A stretch of DNA of 64,000 bases, taken from positions 31,880,031 to 31,944,030 of the forward strand of contig CM031879.1 of NCBI GenBank assembly GCA_018697195.1. The letters run 5' to 3'. The notes beneath the pieces were generated by a model. The model was given only the letters and a program-made list of their open reading frames with translations, ran no database searches and was not told the DNA's origin. Positions 13,913-26,859 of this stretch are shown here, piece by piece. Position 1 is the first letter of the stretch. Each line of letters starts with the position of its first letter. The translations under genes and the position numbers were made by a program. Source of the stretch: Certhia americana. Taxonomy: Eukaryota; Chordata; Aves; Passeriformes; Certhiidae.

Positions 13913-13971
13913 TGCTTTTTTTAAGATTGCCAGCTTTTTTTAAGATTGCCAGCTAGTTTTAAGATTGCCAG
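13913..13971. repeat. Three-copy tandem repeat
   Basis: The unit TTTTAAGATTGCCAGCT is repeated three times with a period of about 20 bp (cores at about 13922, 13941 and 13960). The third copy differs at its end. A recent slippage expansion is the simplest reading. Confidence 0.9.
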
Positions 13972-16687
13972 TTGTACTTCTCAAAGTAGAATTTTTGTCT
14001 TATACAGGGTACCTACTTAGTTAATGCCTCTGTTTTTGTAATGATTTTTTCTCTATATACGAGCAAATTTGTTTGAATATATTAATAGGAGCAGCCAAAG
14101 TTCTTCAGTATTTGCATACTATCCAGATCTGCCCTGCGATTTGTGACAGAACTGCAAGGTTTATAATAGAAATGACATTTTCATATGTGCTGTGTAGCAT
14201 TCATACACAGACAGAGCAATAGGAAGTAGCGTGGCATGACGTGCATTTAGAAAGCAATGGTTCCAAAGAATGTAACTGCTTCATTCTCTTTAAAACTTTC
14301 ATTTTTAAAATGCCTAGATAATAAACTGCCTTACTGTTGTCCAGTTGCCTAGTTTTATGAAGAGTTCTTTGCAGAATGGAAGGCATTAAAGTGGACCCCA
14401 TTTCAGCTCAGCCTTTGGGACTGTCCCCATCCAAGTTGTAGGTGACCTTGTCCCCAGCCTTGTCCCATCCCTGCCTGGCTGTGGACCCTGTTCAGCCAGA
14501 CCCTGACTTGCAGACTTTCCAGCTGGGCCCCAGACCTGGTGTGTCACCACAAACACACTGGCAGTGGGGCTGTGGGGTGCCCCCAGCCTGCCTGCTCTCT
14601 CACCGGGCTGGTGGGATGGGCCCAGGGCTGTTTAGCCTCATGGACATCCCCGGCTGGGAGTTCCACATGGCTCCTTGCCCTGGCAGTGGCTGTGTGCGCT
14701 CAGTCCTCCCCTAAACTCCATACAAGTGAAACCTTGATCCTCCTCAAATTTTTGTTGAGTTCAGTGAACTCATGAGTGTGAGTCATGGTGCATCTGCAGA
14801 TCTGTTGTAAAATGAGAGGCTGAATTTTGCAATTTCAACCATGCTTGAAACTTCATGGCTGTTCTCAGTTATATGAAAAAAAATAGAGCTAGAGTTCACG
14901 GTAATAACTTCTGTCTTATCCATATAATGTGAATTCAGATGGATGGATTTTACAGGAACCAATATACAAAGATTGTCTTTTGCACGAGGCCAAGTATTTA
15001 GAATTTAAGGTTTAAAAGGAATTTGCTTTGGGAAGTTATGAACAGCTGAAGAGAGAATTTAGAATGGAAGCAACTATTACATTAGCCATGCACTACTACT
15101 AATATAAATATCAAGCAGTGCAGTTGGGCTCTGGCCCAGTGTATGCTTATTTCAAGCATCTGGTCATCTTGAAAATATTTAAGGAATCTCACTAAAAGTG
15201 ATAGAATTCTTCTTCCAGCACATACATAAACAGAATTGCTTCATTGGAGCTATAATGAACAATAAAATACTAATATAAGAAATAGGAAGAATTTTTTGCA
15301 TTAAGAAAATATAAGCATTGAATTTCCTTTGCCTGATTTTTCACCCTTCATCTCTTCTCTTCCTCCCCACCTTTTTCCATATGTTAGCGATGTATATACG
15401 TCTATATATAATTCCAGTACAAACATACTTTTGGATAACCACATTCAGCCAAAATTATCCAGTTTTTTCTGTGTCATGCCTGAAATCCCAAGTGGTAGTT
15501 CATATTTGCACTGAAAGTACAGATACAAATAATTTCTGGAGATAAACAGAGAATTTACTGGAAAAGGGCAAAGCTTCTATGAAATCACATCTAAAGCTAT
15601 GGAACTGCAAGTATCAACCTTTTTAAGCTACTAACCTCTTTTTCTTTTCCTGCATTATCTTATTAGTAAGGGAGATGATCTTAATTTTTTTTTTTTGCTT
15701 TATTTGATTTGATGTTAAATATTGTGCAATGATTTTACCATTATAAGGAATTTAGGCAAGTAATAAATAATTAAATAAATAGAACCCTATTAAAATATAC
15801 TTAATAGCTATTATTGGTTATTCATAATTTATTAATATTTTTCAATCTCAGAATTAATGTAGCTTTATTTTATACTATTTTAGGCCATAATGGAAGTTTT
15901 GACAGGCTTTGAAAAAGAGATAAAAACCAAAACATTATCTTGGTGAGAGTCACAATTCAAAATGGCACGCTGTGTTTCTAATTTTATTATTTTAAATGTA
16001 ACTAGGTTATACTTTTTGTAGCCAGAAAGATGTGATAGTGAACGTGATGGAGAAGACTAACTTTAAAAGTCATGCCTTGCAAATGCTTAGTCTAATAAGT
16101 CAATGTACATCATGTGTAAAGCTGAGATCCACCATGGGAGGAGTTTGTATGAGAGAATAGCTTTTATGATAAAAATGGTGTTTTACAATAAATAGGAGAA
16201 GTTCAGGATCAGGATCAAAACCTGGGCACAAATGACAGCATGGTCTTTCACAATTAAAATCAGACACCAACAACAGAAGATGGGAAGATGATGAAATGTA
16301 TAAAATTAATTTTTAATTTTTTAAAGAATATTTACTGGGCTTTTCAAAAGCTCCATTCATTTTCCCTGTCACATACTATATCAGTACTCTATGGTACCAG
16401 TACTGCTGACGTACTGATGTCCCTGTGTGGTGTGGGAAGCAATCCCAACCATGGTGTAATACTCTGGAGCAGTGCATGTGGACCCTGGCTTGGGCAAGAA
16501 TCGTCCACAATTCTGGTTTTAAAGATTACCAGTACCATAATGGTAAAATGCCTTCACTTTTTCTGGTTACGTTGCAATCCTTATAGGTCAAGGTAGCAGC
16601 AGATAATTTTTTTTTTTTTTTGCATATGAACTTGAAACATCACACAGCTAAAAAATTGTACGAAAACATCACTGTCATAATGATCAT
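13972..16687. other. Intergenic DNA with a small GC-rich island
   Basis: AT-rich flanks enclose an abruptly GC-rich block at about 14400-14715. That block contains overlapping open frames of 90 and 78 codons rich in Pro, Gly and Ser with no recognisable domain. The rest (14720-16687) is AT-rich with homopolymer runs and no supported feature. Confidence 0.55.
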
Positions 16688-16745
16688 GGGATCACAGGAA
16701 AAATGAGCTGGCAGGGACCTCTGGAGCTCTCTAGTCCTTCTGCCC
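16688..16745 (-). mobile_element. Short CR1-like remnant
   Basis: The string GGATCACAGG, then 'GGCAGGGACCTCTGGAGCTCTCTAGTCC', resembles the reverse complement of the CR1 3' terminus. The match is short and the boundaries are approximate. Confidence 0.5.
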
Positions 16746-19700
16746 AGGCTGGCAAGGGCAGCGAGGAGGGCAGAGGCTGATTTTTGTACCCCAATTTTTG
16801 TGCAACCCCTTCCACATAAGAGTTGTATTTCCAGAAGAAAACCTCAGGTGGCAGTAGCACCATAGCTTTTGGAATCGGTCCTGGTCTTAAGCAGTTCCTC
16901 CTTCCTATCAGTCATTAGGGCTCGTTAACGCTTGTGATTAACACCATCAGCCAGTCGGAAGCCGCTGGCAAAGTGGAAGTGTTTTTTCCTGACTGATTTA
17001 GTGATGTGCATATCTCATTTGGAAGTCTTGCATCTATGTTTCATATATTCATACAAACGATGCATATTTTTATATAATCGTGTAAGCCGAATTTGGGTTA
17101 CTGATGGTTGATAATGTGTTTGGTTTGACTTAAATCTCTCAGAGCACTCTCTGAAAGATTTCCCGTCTCCTTTAAGTTAGATTGTCATCCACTTTCTATG
17201 TTCTTGTACATGACCACATGCGACCAAAAAGGAGGGAAGAAGGTAATAAAAGATCACTAAAAGAGCAGTAGGAAATATAGATGGGAGGAATTTGGGAGCA
17301 GAACAAGCAAAAAAAGTTGAAAGCAAACATGGTGAGGGAGGAAAAACCTTGAGTCTGCTTGGAACAGGAGTTGTTTCTCACAATTCTGCTTTTGGGGGTC
17401 TTGAACACCTGCATACTTGTTTGAACCCTTACTTACACTGGTTCAAGACACAGTGTCACAAAGATTTTGGGATTTCGTGGTAATCCCGCTTGCAATGACT
17501 TTGTCCCTCCATCTAATTGGTTTTTTTAGGCATTGGACACTAGAAAGTTCTCCCTATACTCTTAGTTTCACTGCCAGTCAGCGATGACCTTTGAAGTCTT
17601 TCACACTGTTTCATCTTTCAGGCTCCTGCTCTCAAAATGTACTTGTAGAAAACAATAAACACCAAAACTTCCTGTTGCCTCCTCCCAAAACAAAGAAAAG
17701 TGAACAAAGAGCATTCCTCTTGAGCACAGTGGTTCTGAAGTCACATTACTGCAACTGAACAGAAAAAGAAGACAGTTAAAGAATCAGCAGAAAAATTGCC
17801 ACTAAGAGGATAGTAGTGGCAGGCTATTTCTCCATTCTAGCCCCCCAAACCCCCCATGCTTCCTGATACCTCGGGGAGCATACAACCTTCTTTTACCTGG
17901 CTGCAGCACTATAACAAGATTTTCATGGTCTTTTGGGAGTGAATAATGGACACCAAATAGCATTATCTCCTTCTGCACTGAAAATAAAGAAAATAATTTT
18001 ATTAGTAATTTTATTCAGTTTTCATGGACTCTGATGTATTTTTGATACATCCACTACATTTGATAGTTATTACAGCAGGGTCCTTGATACTACAATGACC
18101 TGTTTATGTCACCCTGGCCTGGTTTCCACACAGGTTAAGTCATTATTGGGAGAAGCACATGGATGTGAAGGGACTGCTGCCCAGTGGGGATAATGCCACC
18201 ATAGTTTACAAAATGCCTCCAGGAAGCATTGTTGGATTTTACTGATATTTGTGAGGAAAATTGTGATATTTCCCTGGATAACCTAATGAATATTTTCCAT
18301 AAACTGATTGTCTGCAATTTTAAGGTTGCATAACTTCTTCCAGTTCTGGAAGAAATAATTGTAAAGCTTCCAGTACTGCATGCATTCATTACTTGTCAAT
18401 TTGTACTTTTTAAAATTTGAGTCTCTTACAAGGTGGTCTGTCCTCCCATACGATATATCTTGTTCTTGCATATTTTGAGGGAAGTTTCTATGAAGCTTCA
18501 ATGAAGTCCCTGTAAAATACAGCCATCTACATGGGCTTGAGGGTAAGAAAGTCAAACTAATTAAAAAGTAGAAAGGAGAAACATTTGGGTTAATCTGGAG
18601 TGTATAAAGTGACTAAAATTGGGATCTGGCATGTGTGGGGTTTTTCACCACATGCAGTGCAAGGATACTACAGAGTCATAAATGGATGCAAAAATATGAG
18701 CCCCAGGAAAAGGCTGATTCCCTGTAACGTGTGATAGGGAAAATGGATGAGGAATTCCAATGTCACCTGCATCCTCTGTAGAAAGAAGTTCTGGAGCTGT
18801 TTTAGAAATGTGGAAATAGTGTTGGTGCTCAAAATGGAGCAAAGAGTACTGCAGACAGGCTTTGGGTGCTTTTACGAGGTGATACTGAAACCTGTCCAGA
18901 TCAGGTCCCCATGTTCGAGCAGTCAAAATCCACCTGCTCTGCTGCTGGGTTCCGCTGGGTGGGTACAATGGTGGGAATTTCCAACAGGAAACTGCAGAGC
19001 AAATTCTTGCTGTCTGCTGGAGGGATCATGGGCCTGCATGAGACACTGCCAGGAGCCTCTGTATGATCAGTGTATGTTTACAACCACAACTATGGTGCAA
19101 ATGTACCTTCAGACTAGTGTGCTGCCAGGAACCACGTAGACAAGTCCAGGTATGTAATTACTTTCTTCCAACTTCAGCAAGACTTCTCAAATGCATGATA
19201 TTTTGAACAGGTTTAAAGTGTGAGCTGGTGTTACAAAGCTGTGACAGCTTGACATCTCATGCATGAGTGGTTTGTGACAGAAGAGTCAGAATGGCCAAGT
19301 GCTTAAAAAGGCTCCATTTTTTCATCACCTCTTCCCTGGTAAAAGGGGAAACATCACTCTACAGAAAGACCTTACCCCTACAGCAAAATCTTCCCTCCAT
19401 AAAAGCCTCTCTGTGAACATGGCAGTTTGGGAGACATCTGCCCTGACAACCCCAAGAAAGAAGCTGAAGTAATTTTCTTTCTTGTGGCATCTTACAAAAA
19501 ACAAGAGAAACATGCGTATTTATTATTAAGAGAGTGGAAGGCAGACATGGTGTTTGCCATGTTCCAGGGAGATGATGCCTATTTATCTTTGCCCAGCTGA
19601 GAGGGATTTCCATGGATTTGCTCCTTGCCCAAAATAGTAATTGTGCTGGGAGGGGCAGAAAGGCATCATTTCTAGTATCACTAATATAAATATTCCCTAG

Positions 19701-22700
19701 CTGAGGCTGGCTCATCACACAAGAGGGCAGTCCATGCTTCCCTTCCCCCTCCCTTCTCGCATCTCTTCCAGCACAGCAGATTCCAATAATAAACCCATCA
19801 CTGTGAAAGCCAGGTGTCATCCAAATTCATTTGCTGCAGCGTTTGATCTATCCTCTGCTTCAAGATGCAGGTCCCAGAGTATTTTATGAGATGCACTTCA
19901 CAGCTTTGTACCATACAAGACATTCTGCAGGATTTTATGAGATGCATTTCATAAAATTTTATCAAATGTTATGTAGAATATTTTAGCCATAAGCCCTTTT
20001 TTAGGGGATCAATTCCTGTATAATCTTGCATACATATGAAAGTGCAGAGCGAAAATGTGAACATCCTCAAAACACTGTTAACACGTAACTTTCCAGAAGA
20101 TCTTTGCTGGGCTATTTATTTTGTAATGGAGCTTGTACTCTTCACAGGGAAACTAAAATGGGATATAAGGCACAGCAACTTCTTTACTGTTTAGCTTTAC
20201 AAAGCAGGGGTTTCTCAGTTCATTCACTGCAGAGGAGGGATGATGGGCTGAATAGCATCACCTTATTCCTCACTGAACTCCCCTTGGCTTCCTTGAACAA
20301 GTAATGCCTTTGTTTCCAGGTCTCATCAACAGCTGACACAGCCTCTGTTTGGTGGACTGACTGTTCAGATGCATTTGCAGCTCTGACTCTTCTCAGGGTG
20401 ATTATTTGTCTCCTCCAGTGCTAGGGAGAGCACATCCTGTGCTGCAGCCCCTGCACACCTGTGACCCACAGCCACCCCTTCACCTTTCAGATACACCCAA
20501 AGCACCACAAGAGCTCATTACATCAGAGGTCTGGGCATCAATCTGTTAGTGTTGTCCAATACTGGGAAGAAATTAACAAGTGGCACCTGAAAACTGTGGG
20601 AATCTCTTTTTTGTCATGGAAATGGAACACAGAACCCAGTCATTATTTGTTAATTTTCTCAGCTTGTATATAAACCATGCACAGGTAAGATGCATCTCGG
20701 CTTCTCTGCAGCCTAGGGAGGGAAGGGGAGGATATCTAAAGATCTCCTTGCAGTTGCACAGAAAGAACGCCAGGTGCTACGGAGCAGCAGCACTTCTCCA
20801 GTCTTTTCCAAAGTCTGTGTTTCAGATCTTTGGGGCCACATTCCCTGGCTTTGCTAGCTGAAAAAAGCCTTGCCTGAGACATGCTGTGGTGCAGGAGTCC
20901 CTGCACACCTGTAGATGGACATCTTGGACATGCACCTGCCACAAGAGGTCACTTTCTTTAGAGTTCTCTGGAAGAGACAGACAGTCCCATTTAGCAAAGT
21001 CACTATGAAATATTCAACTTCGTGTTTAATTTTTAAAGTCTTTTCCCATTTGTTTAATGGAAGCTGAAACTCTGCCATCACTGTCAAGCCCAGGAGCGGT
21101 GTTGCTTTGCCAGATCTTTTTGGGTTTACAGAAAATGGCAATATTCATACTTGCATTACAGAAGCAGAAAGTAAAATTGAACATGGCATTTACATTTGCA
21201 GCATGAAAATTCAGATCGTTGAATGCAACATGAGAGTTATTTAAGGTCCTGATAATCTATATATGTACACACTGCTGGTCTTGTGTCACGCCAGTTGTTT
21301 CACAGGATGTGCACTCTTCAGAGTTTTTGTAAAGAAAAGGAAAAAATGGTGACAAATAAAATCAACATACTCTGAAAGAAAACCAAACAAAACCAATGTT
21401 GAATAAGAAGATATATGCAGTACAATTTTCCTCCATTGGTCAAGGGAAAAAGCACTAAACCAAAAAAATTCAGGGCTAGTTTTTGATAATTTATTCCTAA
21501 ATTGCTTTCTGTCTGTTATTTTAAAAATATCTGCATTAGTAACCTTCTTCTCAGACATTAATTGCTATTCATTACTTGGTCATGTTAATGAAAACAAGAA
21601 AAATCTCAGGTAATAAATTCTTCTGTTGGAAGACGATAATGAATTCTATTGTCTTTAATAATACTGTAGCTGAAGATCATGAAATATATAAGAAGCACCT
21701 TATAATAAAAATTGCACTGCTTTAAATGTATAGTTTAGGTGTTTGTCTTGTTTCAAGCTGAGATATGCTATGCTTACAGAGAATTGAGCCATTGTGAGCT
21801 TTGTTCATCTTCACAAGCACTGTAAATTTTGGGAGAAATTGTTTTGAAGCTAGCAGAAATCTGAGAAAAGCATTTTGAAGAAAAGGATCTCTCATTTATT
21901 AATATAACAAAGTGAGTCAGATGGCTTAAATAAAAGAATAACCATGGCAGCTGCTGAGCTCTTACAACTGCTGTTTTAAATCAAAGGCGAAGGAAAAACC
22001 CTATATATATAAATTCTGTGACAAGCAGGAATCAGTAAAGTCAAGAATGAGAACAGAGTAAAAGAGGAACATGCAGCTATTGCAAAGGTAAGCAAGAAGG
22101 AACATGCTAGTAAGGCTTCTGCTGTTGACACTCTTCTCTATTTTAAATGAATATTTAATCCCAATTAGGCTTTTTGATTCTGTGCCAGTAGTCACTGATG
22201 TAAAATGCAAGCACAGAATACCTCAGAAGCATACCCTGAATGATCTGTTGATCAGCTAAGGGATTTAGGAGGAACATGAGGGCTGGTCATCCAAAAAGTT
22301 AAACCCCTCAAAATTAGCAAGGTAATAAATTCTGTTCTGGACCTGGGTAATATTCCAGAGCTATGGGAAATAAAAATCTGTCATTCAGCAATTCAAAAAT
22401 GAAAAATACATCTTAATCTTTCAAAAATGTTACATAGAATAATTGCTTTAGACACCTTTGTAGAGCCCTCTTGGCACATTACTACAGTTTCTGGATTTCC
22501 AGACTGTGGTTTCAACTCAGGAGAAACTCAGCTGCAGATGCAAGGCTTTGTGAGCCCCACACTCTTCTCCCACTCCAGGGACCAGACTGATGAGAGCTGG
22601 AGCTATGCTCTGACACTCCAGATTTTGGTCACTAAAATTGTCCTCGGAGCCCTGCCCTTGTTTCAAAGGAGATGCTGCTGGCAGGAATTGTTTCAGGGCA

Positions 22701-25097
22701 ATGCATGAGGCTGAGAGCTCAAGGAGGGGCCAGCAAGGAGCATCCAGCAGGGTGCTTCAAGGGTTAAGTGTGATCCAAAATCCTGCTCATCTTGGGAGAT
22801 GGGCACATACATCTTCTTGGAGGGAGGATTGCAGAGACTATCTGGCATGAAAGAGCCATGGTAAATGTCCACTCAGACCCTGGGACCTCCCTGCCCTGAA
22901 CCAGTGCTCAACATCAAGCTTTCATCTTGCTCCTTTTCTTTTACTATCCACCTATGAATCTTTGATTTTCCTTAAGGCATTAGGTACCCAGGAGTGCTGC
23001 TGATGTAGACCCCATGGGAAAGTTAGGAGGAGAAACTCTGAATCCTCACTGAGCTTTGGGCAGAGACATGGAACATTTTGGAGCAGATAAGTTAGGTACT
23101 CAGGTTGGTTCAACAATTACAAAATGAGGGAATTACAGAGGGGGTTTGAGTTGTAATTTTGGTTTTATGTGCCTAATCTCTGCTTAAATTCAGGTGCCTT
23201 CGAAGACTTTAAATCTGACTCTAAATTGAAACGCACTGCTACAGGCTCTTTCCTTGCTGTCAGCTGAAAAGCAAGGGCTCTGGGAAGTTGTCTGGGGAAA
23301 GGTAAATCTTTTCTATCACACTGAGCTACTGTGGATGCCAAATAGAATGAGGCAGCTTTAAAGGATTTTCCCAAGTCAGCTCAGAAAAAGTGATTATATA
23401 GGATTTATGAAGCAGCTTCTCATAAATTTAATAATGACTCACCCTTTCCTCCACTTGCTAGATTGCTTAGCATTGACTTGGATGCTCTGATAGAGCAGCA
23501 TTAGTAAGAAGCCACATGATTTATCTTGAGATGGTATTTCATTCTGTGAAGATGGTTCACATCTCTGATATCAGAATGAAGGAAAATAAGGGTTGCATAA
23601 TAGAAAGTATATATATGGTATGTTCAAGAAATATTTTTAACTGCTGTTCTCAGAGCTATTTCACGGATTTCTCCCCTTAACCCTGTGACAAGTCAAGAAG
23701 AGAGCCAAAATGCCCTGAGTGTAGGTAAGTGATCAGAATCCCTTTAAGTTAAAAGAATTTAGGTAATACTTCTAAACTCTCCTGTCTGCTTGCCTCATCA
23801 TGTTTAGCATGAATGCGCTTCACCCAGGGCGGGGTCATGGGGAAAACTGGCCAGTTTAGGTTAAAATGCTGTTGGAAGCCGCTAAAATGCCTGATCAGTA
23901 CTGTGCAGAAGCAGTGAGTGCTGGGGGAGCTGGGTGTGTGGCTTCACCTGTGTGGAGGCTGGCAGAGCAGGAGAAACAAATGGGCTGTGGTAACATCTGG
24001 TCCATCTGACCACAACTTAGCCTCAGCTCCAACATTTACTTTCATGGCAACTGGCCAAAAGAGTGGTTCATCAAGAAGTAGAATAGCCAGATAAGTAATA
24101 AATCCACATATCAAGATATTGGTGGGAATAATCAAAAAATGGTCTCCTGATTGCTAGGAGAGAAGAAAAAACTTGTTCTGTTCCTGGACAGTGCTACATT
24201 GGAAAGTAAATGTCCTGAATCTCATTAAGCTGGTCTTACAACCACTTAAAAAATTCTTTTCCATAAAGACCTTCTTCTTTCAAACTTTGTAGCAGAGGAG
24301 TATGTTGTCACAGTTCAAAAGACACATGTAAAATTTGTATCCTACTGTGAAGTGCATTGTGGAAGAATGACCTGGCACATTTGCATACTTGTTGTCTTTC
24401 ATTAATTCAATATCAGATTCAATACATGAAATCACTGACTGTCTCCATTAGTAATAAAAAAAAAGTCTCAATATAAGTGTCTGTTGGTATTGTGTTAAAA
24501 AATTCAAGGGGTCTCCTGCAAGCACTCTCAGCTGTGAACAAAATGAGTCAGAATGCATCAAAATTAATTTTGTTAGAATCAAAAATACAAATATGTTACC
24601 ATGCAAGTATGCTTCACAGGAACAGCTCTCTTAAATTAAGAGTAAATAAGTAAGAAGAGTTTTAAATTTCAAAATCTATCCCATTGATATGAACAAATTT
24701 GTATTATTTTCTGAATAGCTGTAACATGAGTAAACTCATACACAAAGGAGTAGAAAGACCTTTATGTGTTAGAAAACCTTTGCCACATGTTATGTCAAGA
24801 AATAATTTTTTCTGCTTTACATCTTAAAACTAACTTTTCAGGGGTCATCTTATTATTGGACAAGTAATTTCTGATGCAATTAGCTCACTGTATAGAATAT
24901 GTTCATTACTGCTTTTGGGGCATTATGAATGATGTGTGAATAATGCTAATACAAAAGAGAAATCAGTGGATTCAATGTTTTGTCTCTCTCCCTGGAAAGC
25001 TGTAGGTGAAAGGACCATGCTCATAATTACTAATCAAAATTCTAGCCAGGATCTGGTTTCTGAATGAGTTTAGTGGAGACAGAGCTGCTTATTAAGA
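16746..25097. other. Intergenic DNA, no recognised gene
   Basis: No supported gene. Several 200-460 nt open frames occur on both strands (for example 19359-19820 minus and 18747-19139 plus), but none shows a family motif and opposing frames overlap. A 20-bp segment at 19881-19900 recurs at 19932-19951 with one mismatch. Confidence 0.55.
19881..19951. repeat. Direct repeat, two 20-bp copies 51 bp apart
   Basis: ATTTTATGAGATGCACTTCA at 19881 recurs at 19932 with a single base change. It could be a small local duplication. Confidence 0.85.
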
Positions 25098-25745
25098 GTG
25101 TTGGGCTTTTTCCTTGAGAAAACAGCTATGGAAAGTCTTCCTTTCTTTTCTTTATTTTACATGATTTTTCTACTTTTTCCTTCTGCATCCTCAGAAAGGA
25201 CCTCTTTTTCTTTTCCATGCTCACATCTTCCCCCATTCATCCACAATTCAGCATCTTCTAAAATTTTTCAGCCTACAGTTCAAAGTAGCCCCCACATGTT
25301 CCTGTGTTTCCCCTCCACCCTCCTGCTCTGTGTGCTCAGTTGGCACTACTGCAGAGTGTTGCATGAATGGAGATGTGGGGAGAGACTCCTACACACCATG
25401 GCTACCACTGCAAACTCTTCCATCCCTCATCCTCTTCCATCCCTTGTCAGAGGCGTCTTGGCTAAATTGCAAATGTTAGAACTCCACATTAGACTTGCCC
25501 TTCTAATTTATCTATTTACCATGCATTGTGTCAAATTTTATGCTTCAGAAGAAATGAAAAGTTCATTGCAAAAACTACATCAAACAAAAAACCCCATGAT
25601 ACTACAAAATCCAGAACACACAACTTACTACCTGCTAAAACTGTTGTATATCAACAAAAGAGGAGCAAACCTGTCAGTGAAGAAAACAGGTTTCACAGTC
25701 ACAAAACAATTGCTACATGCTATCAAGACTGAAAAATCTTTGTAA
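25098..25745 (+). other. Long unassigned ORF, 215 codons
   Basis: This is the longest open frame outside HELB. The translation starts with a Phe- and Leu-rich stretch (about residues 12-31) that could pass for a signal or membrane segment. A Ser/Pro/His-rich part follows, then a Lys/Leu-rich C-terminal third. I recognise no family, no conserved motif and no splice-site pattern that would make it an exon. Low-complexity, pyrimidine-rich DNA in the first half lowers the stop-codon density, so chance is a serious explanation. It is recorded because of its length only. Confidence 0.2.
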
Positions 25746-26835
25746 GTTTTGAAAAATCATCCTGTAATTTTATTTCTGAGAAATAACAAAGTCCTGGCCT
25801 GCAGTGATCACTAAAGGTCTAATACATTTACAAGGGAAAAGGATAAGAGCTGCAGCACTATATCAATCTCAAAACACAGTGCATTTCTACCAGCATCTGT
25901 CATTTTGGTCTGGAAAACTTAAAATTTCATTCTGTGTGAGGATCCCAAAGGGAGCTTTATTCTTTATATTACTATCTCTGCTATGCTAAAAAAGCCACAT
26001 GGTTTGGGCAATTCGGCTGTCACAGTGCATTCACTTTCCGTGAGTATCTTCTGATCCATACTAGATGTGTGACCCAGCACTGTGTTATGTGAGCATTTTA
26101 ACTTTTTATTAAGTTCAGAGCTGCCATATCCCTCTTGTCAAAACTACTTCCATTCTCCAGGTGGTTTATTTAGGATGGAAGCAATCCCAGAGTAAAGTGC
26201 ATAGTGACATTAAATCCCCGTGGATTTTAAATCCTCCTGACTTCTATAGCCATTGCAGCTTGACATCATCAGTCGACAAGATGCCACCACTCTTCCCAGT
26301 TTTTCTATTAACCACAAGTCCTTTGTATCAGAGTACCTTACACAAAACAAAAGGCAGGGTTTACAGTCTGATACTCTCTGTCCAGGCCTGGAAGTAGTTG
26401 GGATGAATGGGAGGATTGCAAAGTTCTTTCCAGTAGTACTCAACTCTGCTAGTACTTCTCACCTGCTCCTTCTCCATCCCTTCTCCTCTGTAAATCCTTC
26501 TTGGAACCTTGCTTTTTTCAGCAGAACATCTATCAGGAGTGGCTCTTTGAGAAAAAAGAGGCAAATTAAACTTAGTCAGAAATTAATCTTTGTATTCATT
26601 GATTTTGTTGCAAAAGAAGATGAACACTTGCATTTAAGCTGGTTTTAGCTGTAAATCTGAGCGCTTCCATCTGCTCATTATGCTTATAAAACCACATGAA
26701 GAAAATTGTGTTAAATTTGTTACCAGAAAAGTACAGAAAATTTGGGGGAACAGTAACAAAGAAGGGTTAGTGCACAGATGTGATATATTTATGAAGAAAA
26801 ATTAACAGCTAAACTCAGGATCCCTGAGCTGCAAC

Positions 26836-26859
26836 TCAGTTGAGCTGCAGCTCAACTGA
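26836..26859. repeat. Perfect 24-bp palindrome
   Basis: The half-site TCAGTTGAGCTG is followed at once by its exact reverse complement with no spacer. AACTCAG words on both sides suggest that it arose from local repeats. Confidence 0.85.

Noticed and set aside
19359..19820. 153-codon minus-strand ORF
   Set aside because: No motif, no splice context, and it overlaps other frames. It is best explained as chance.
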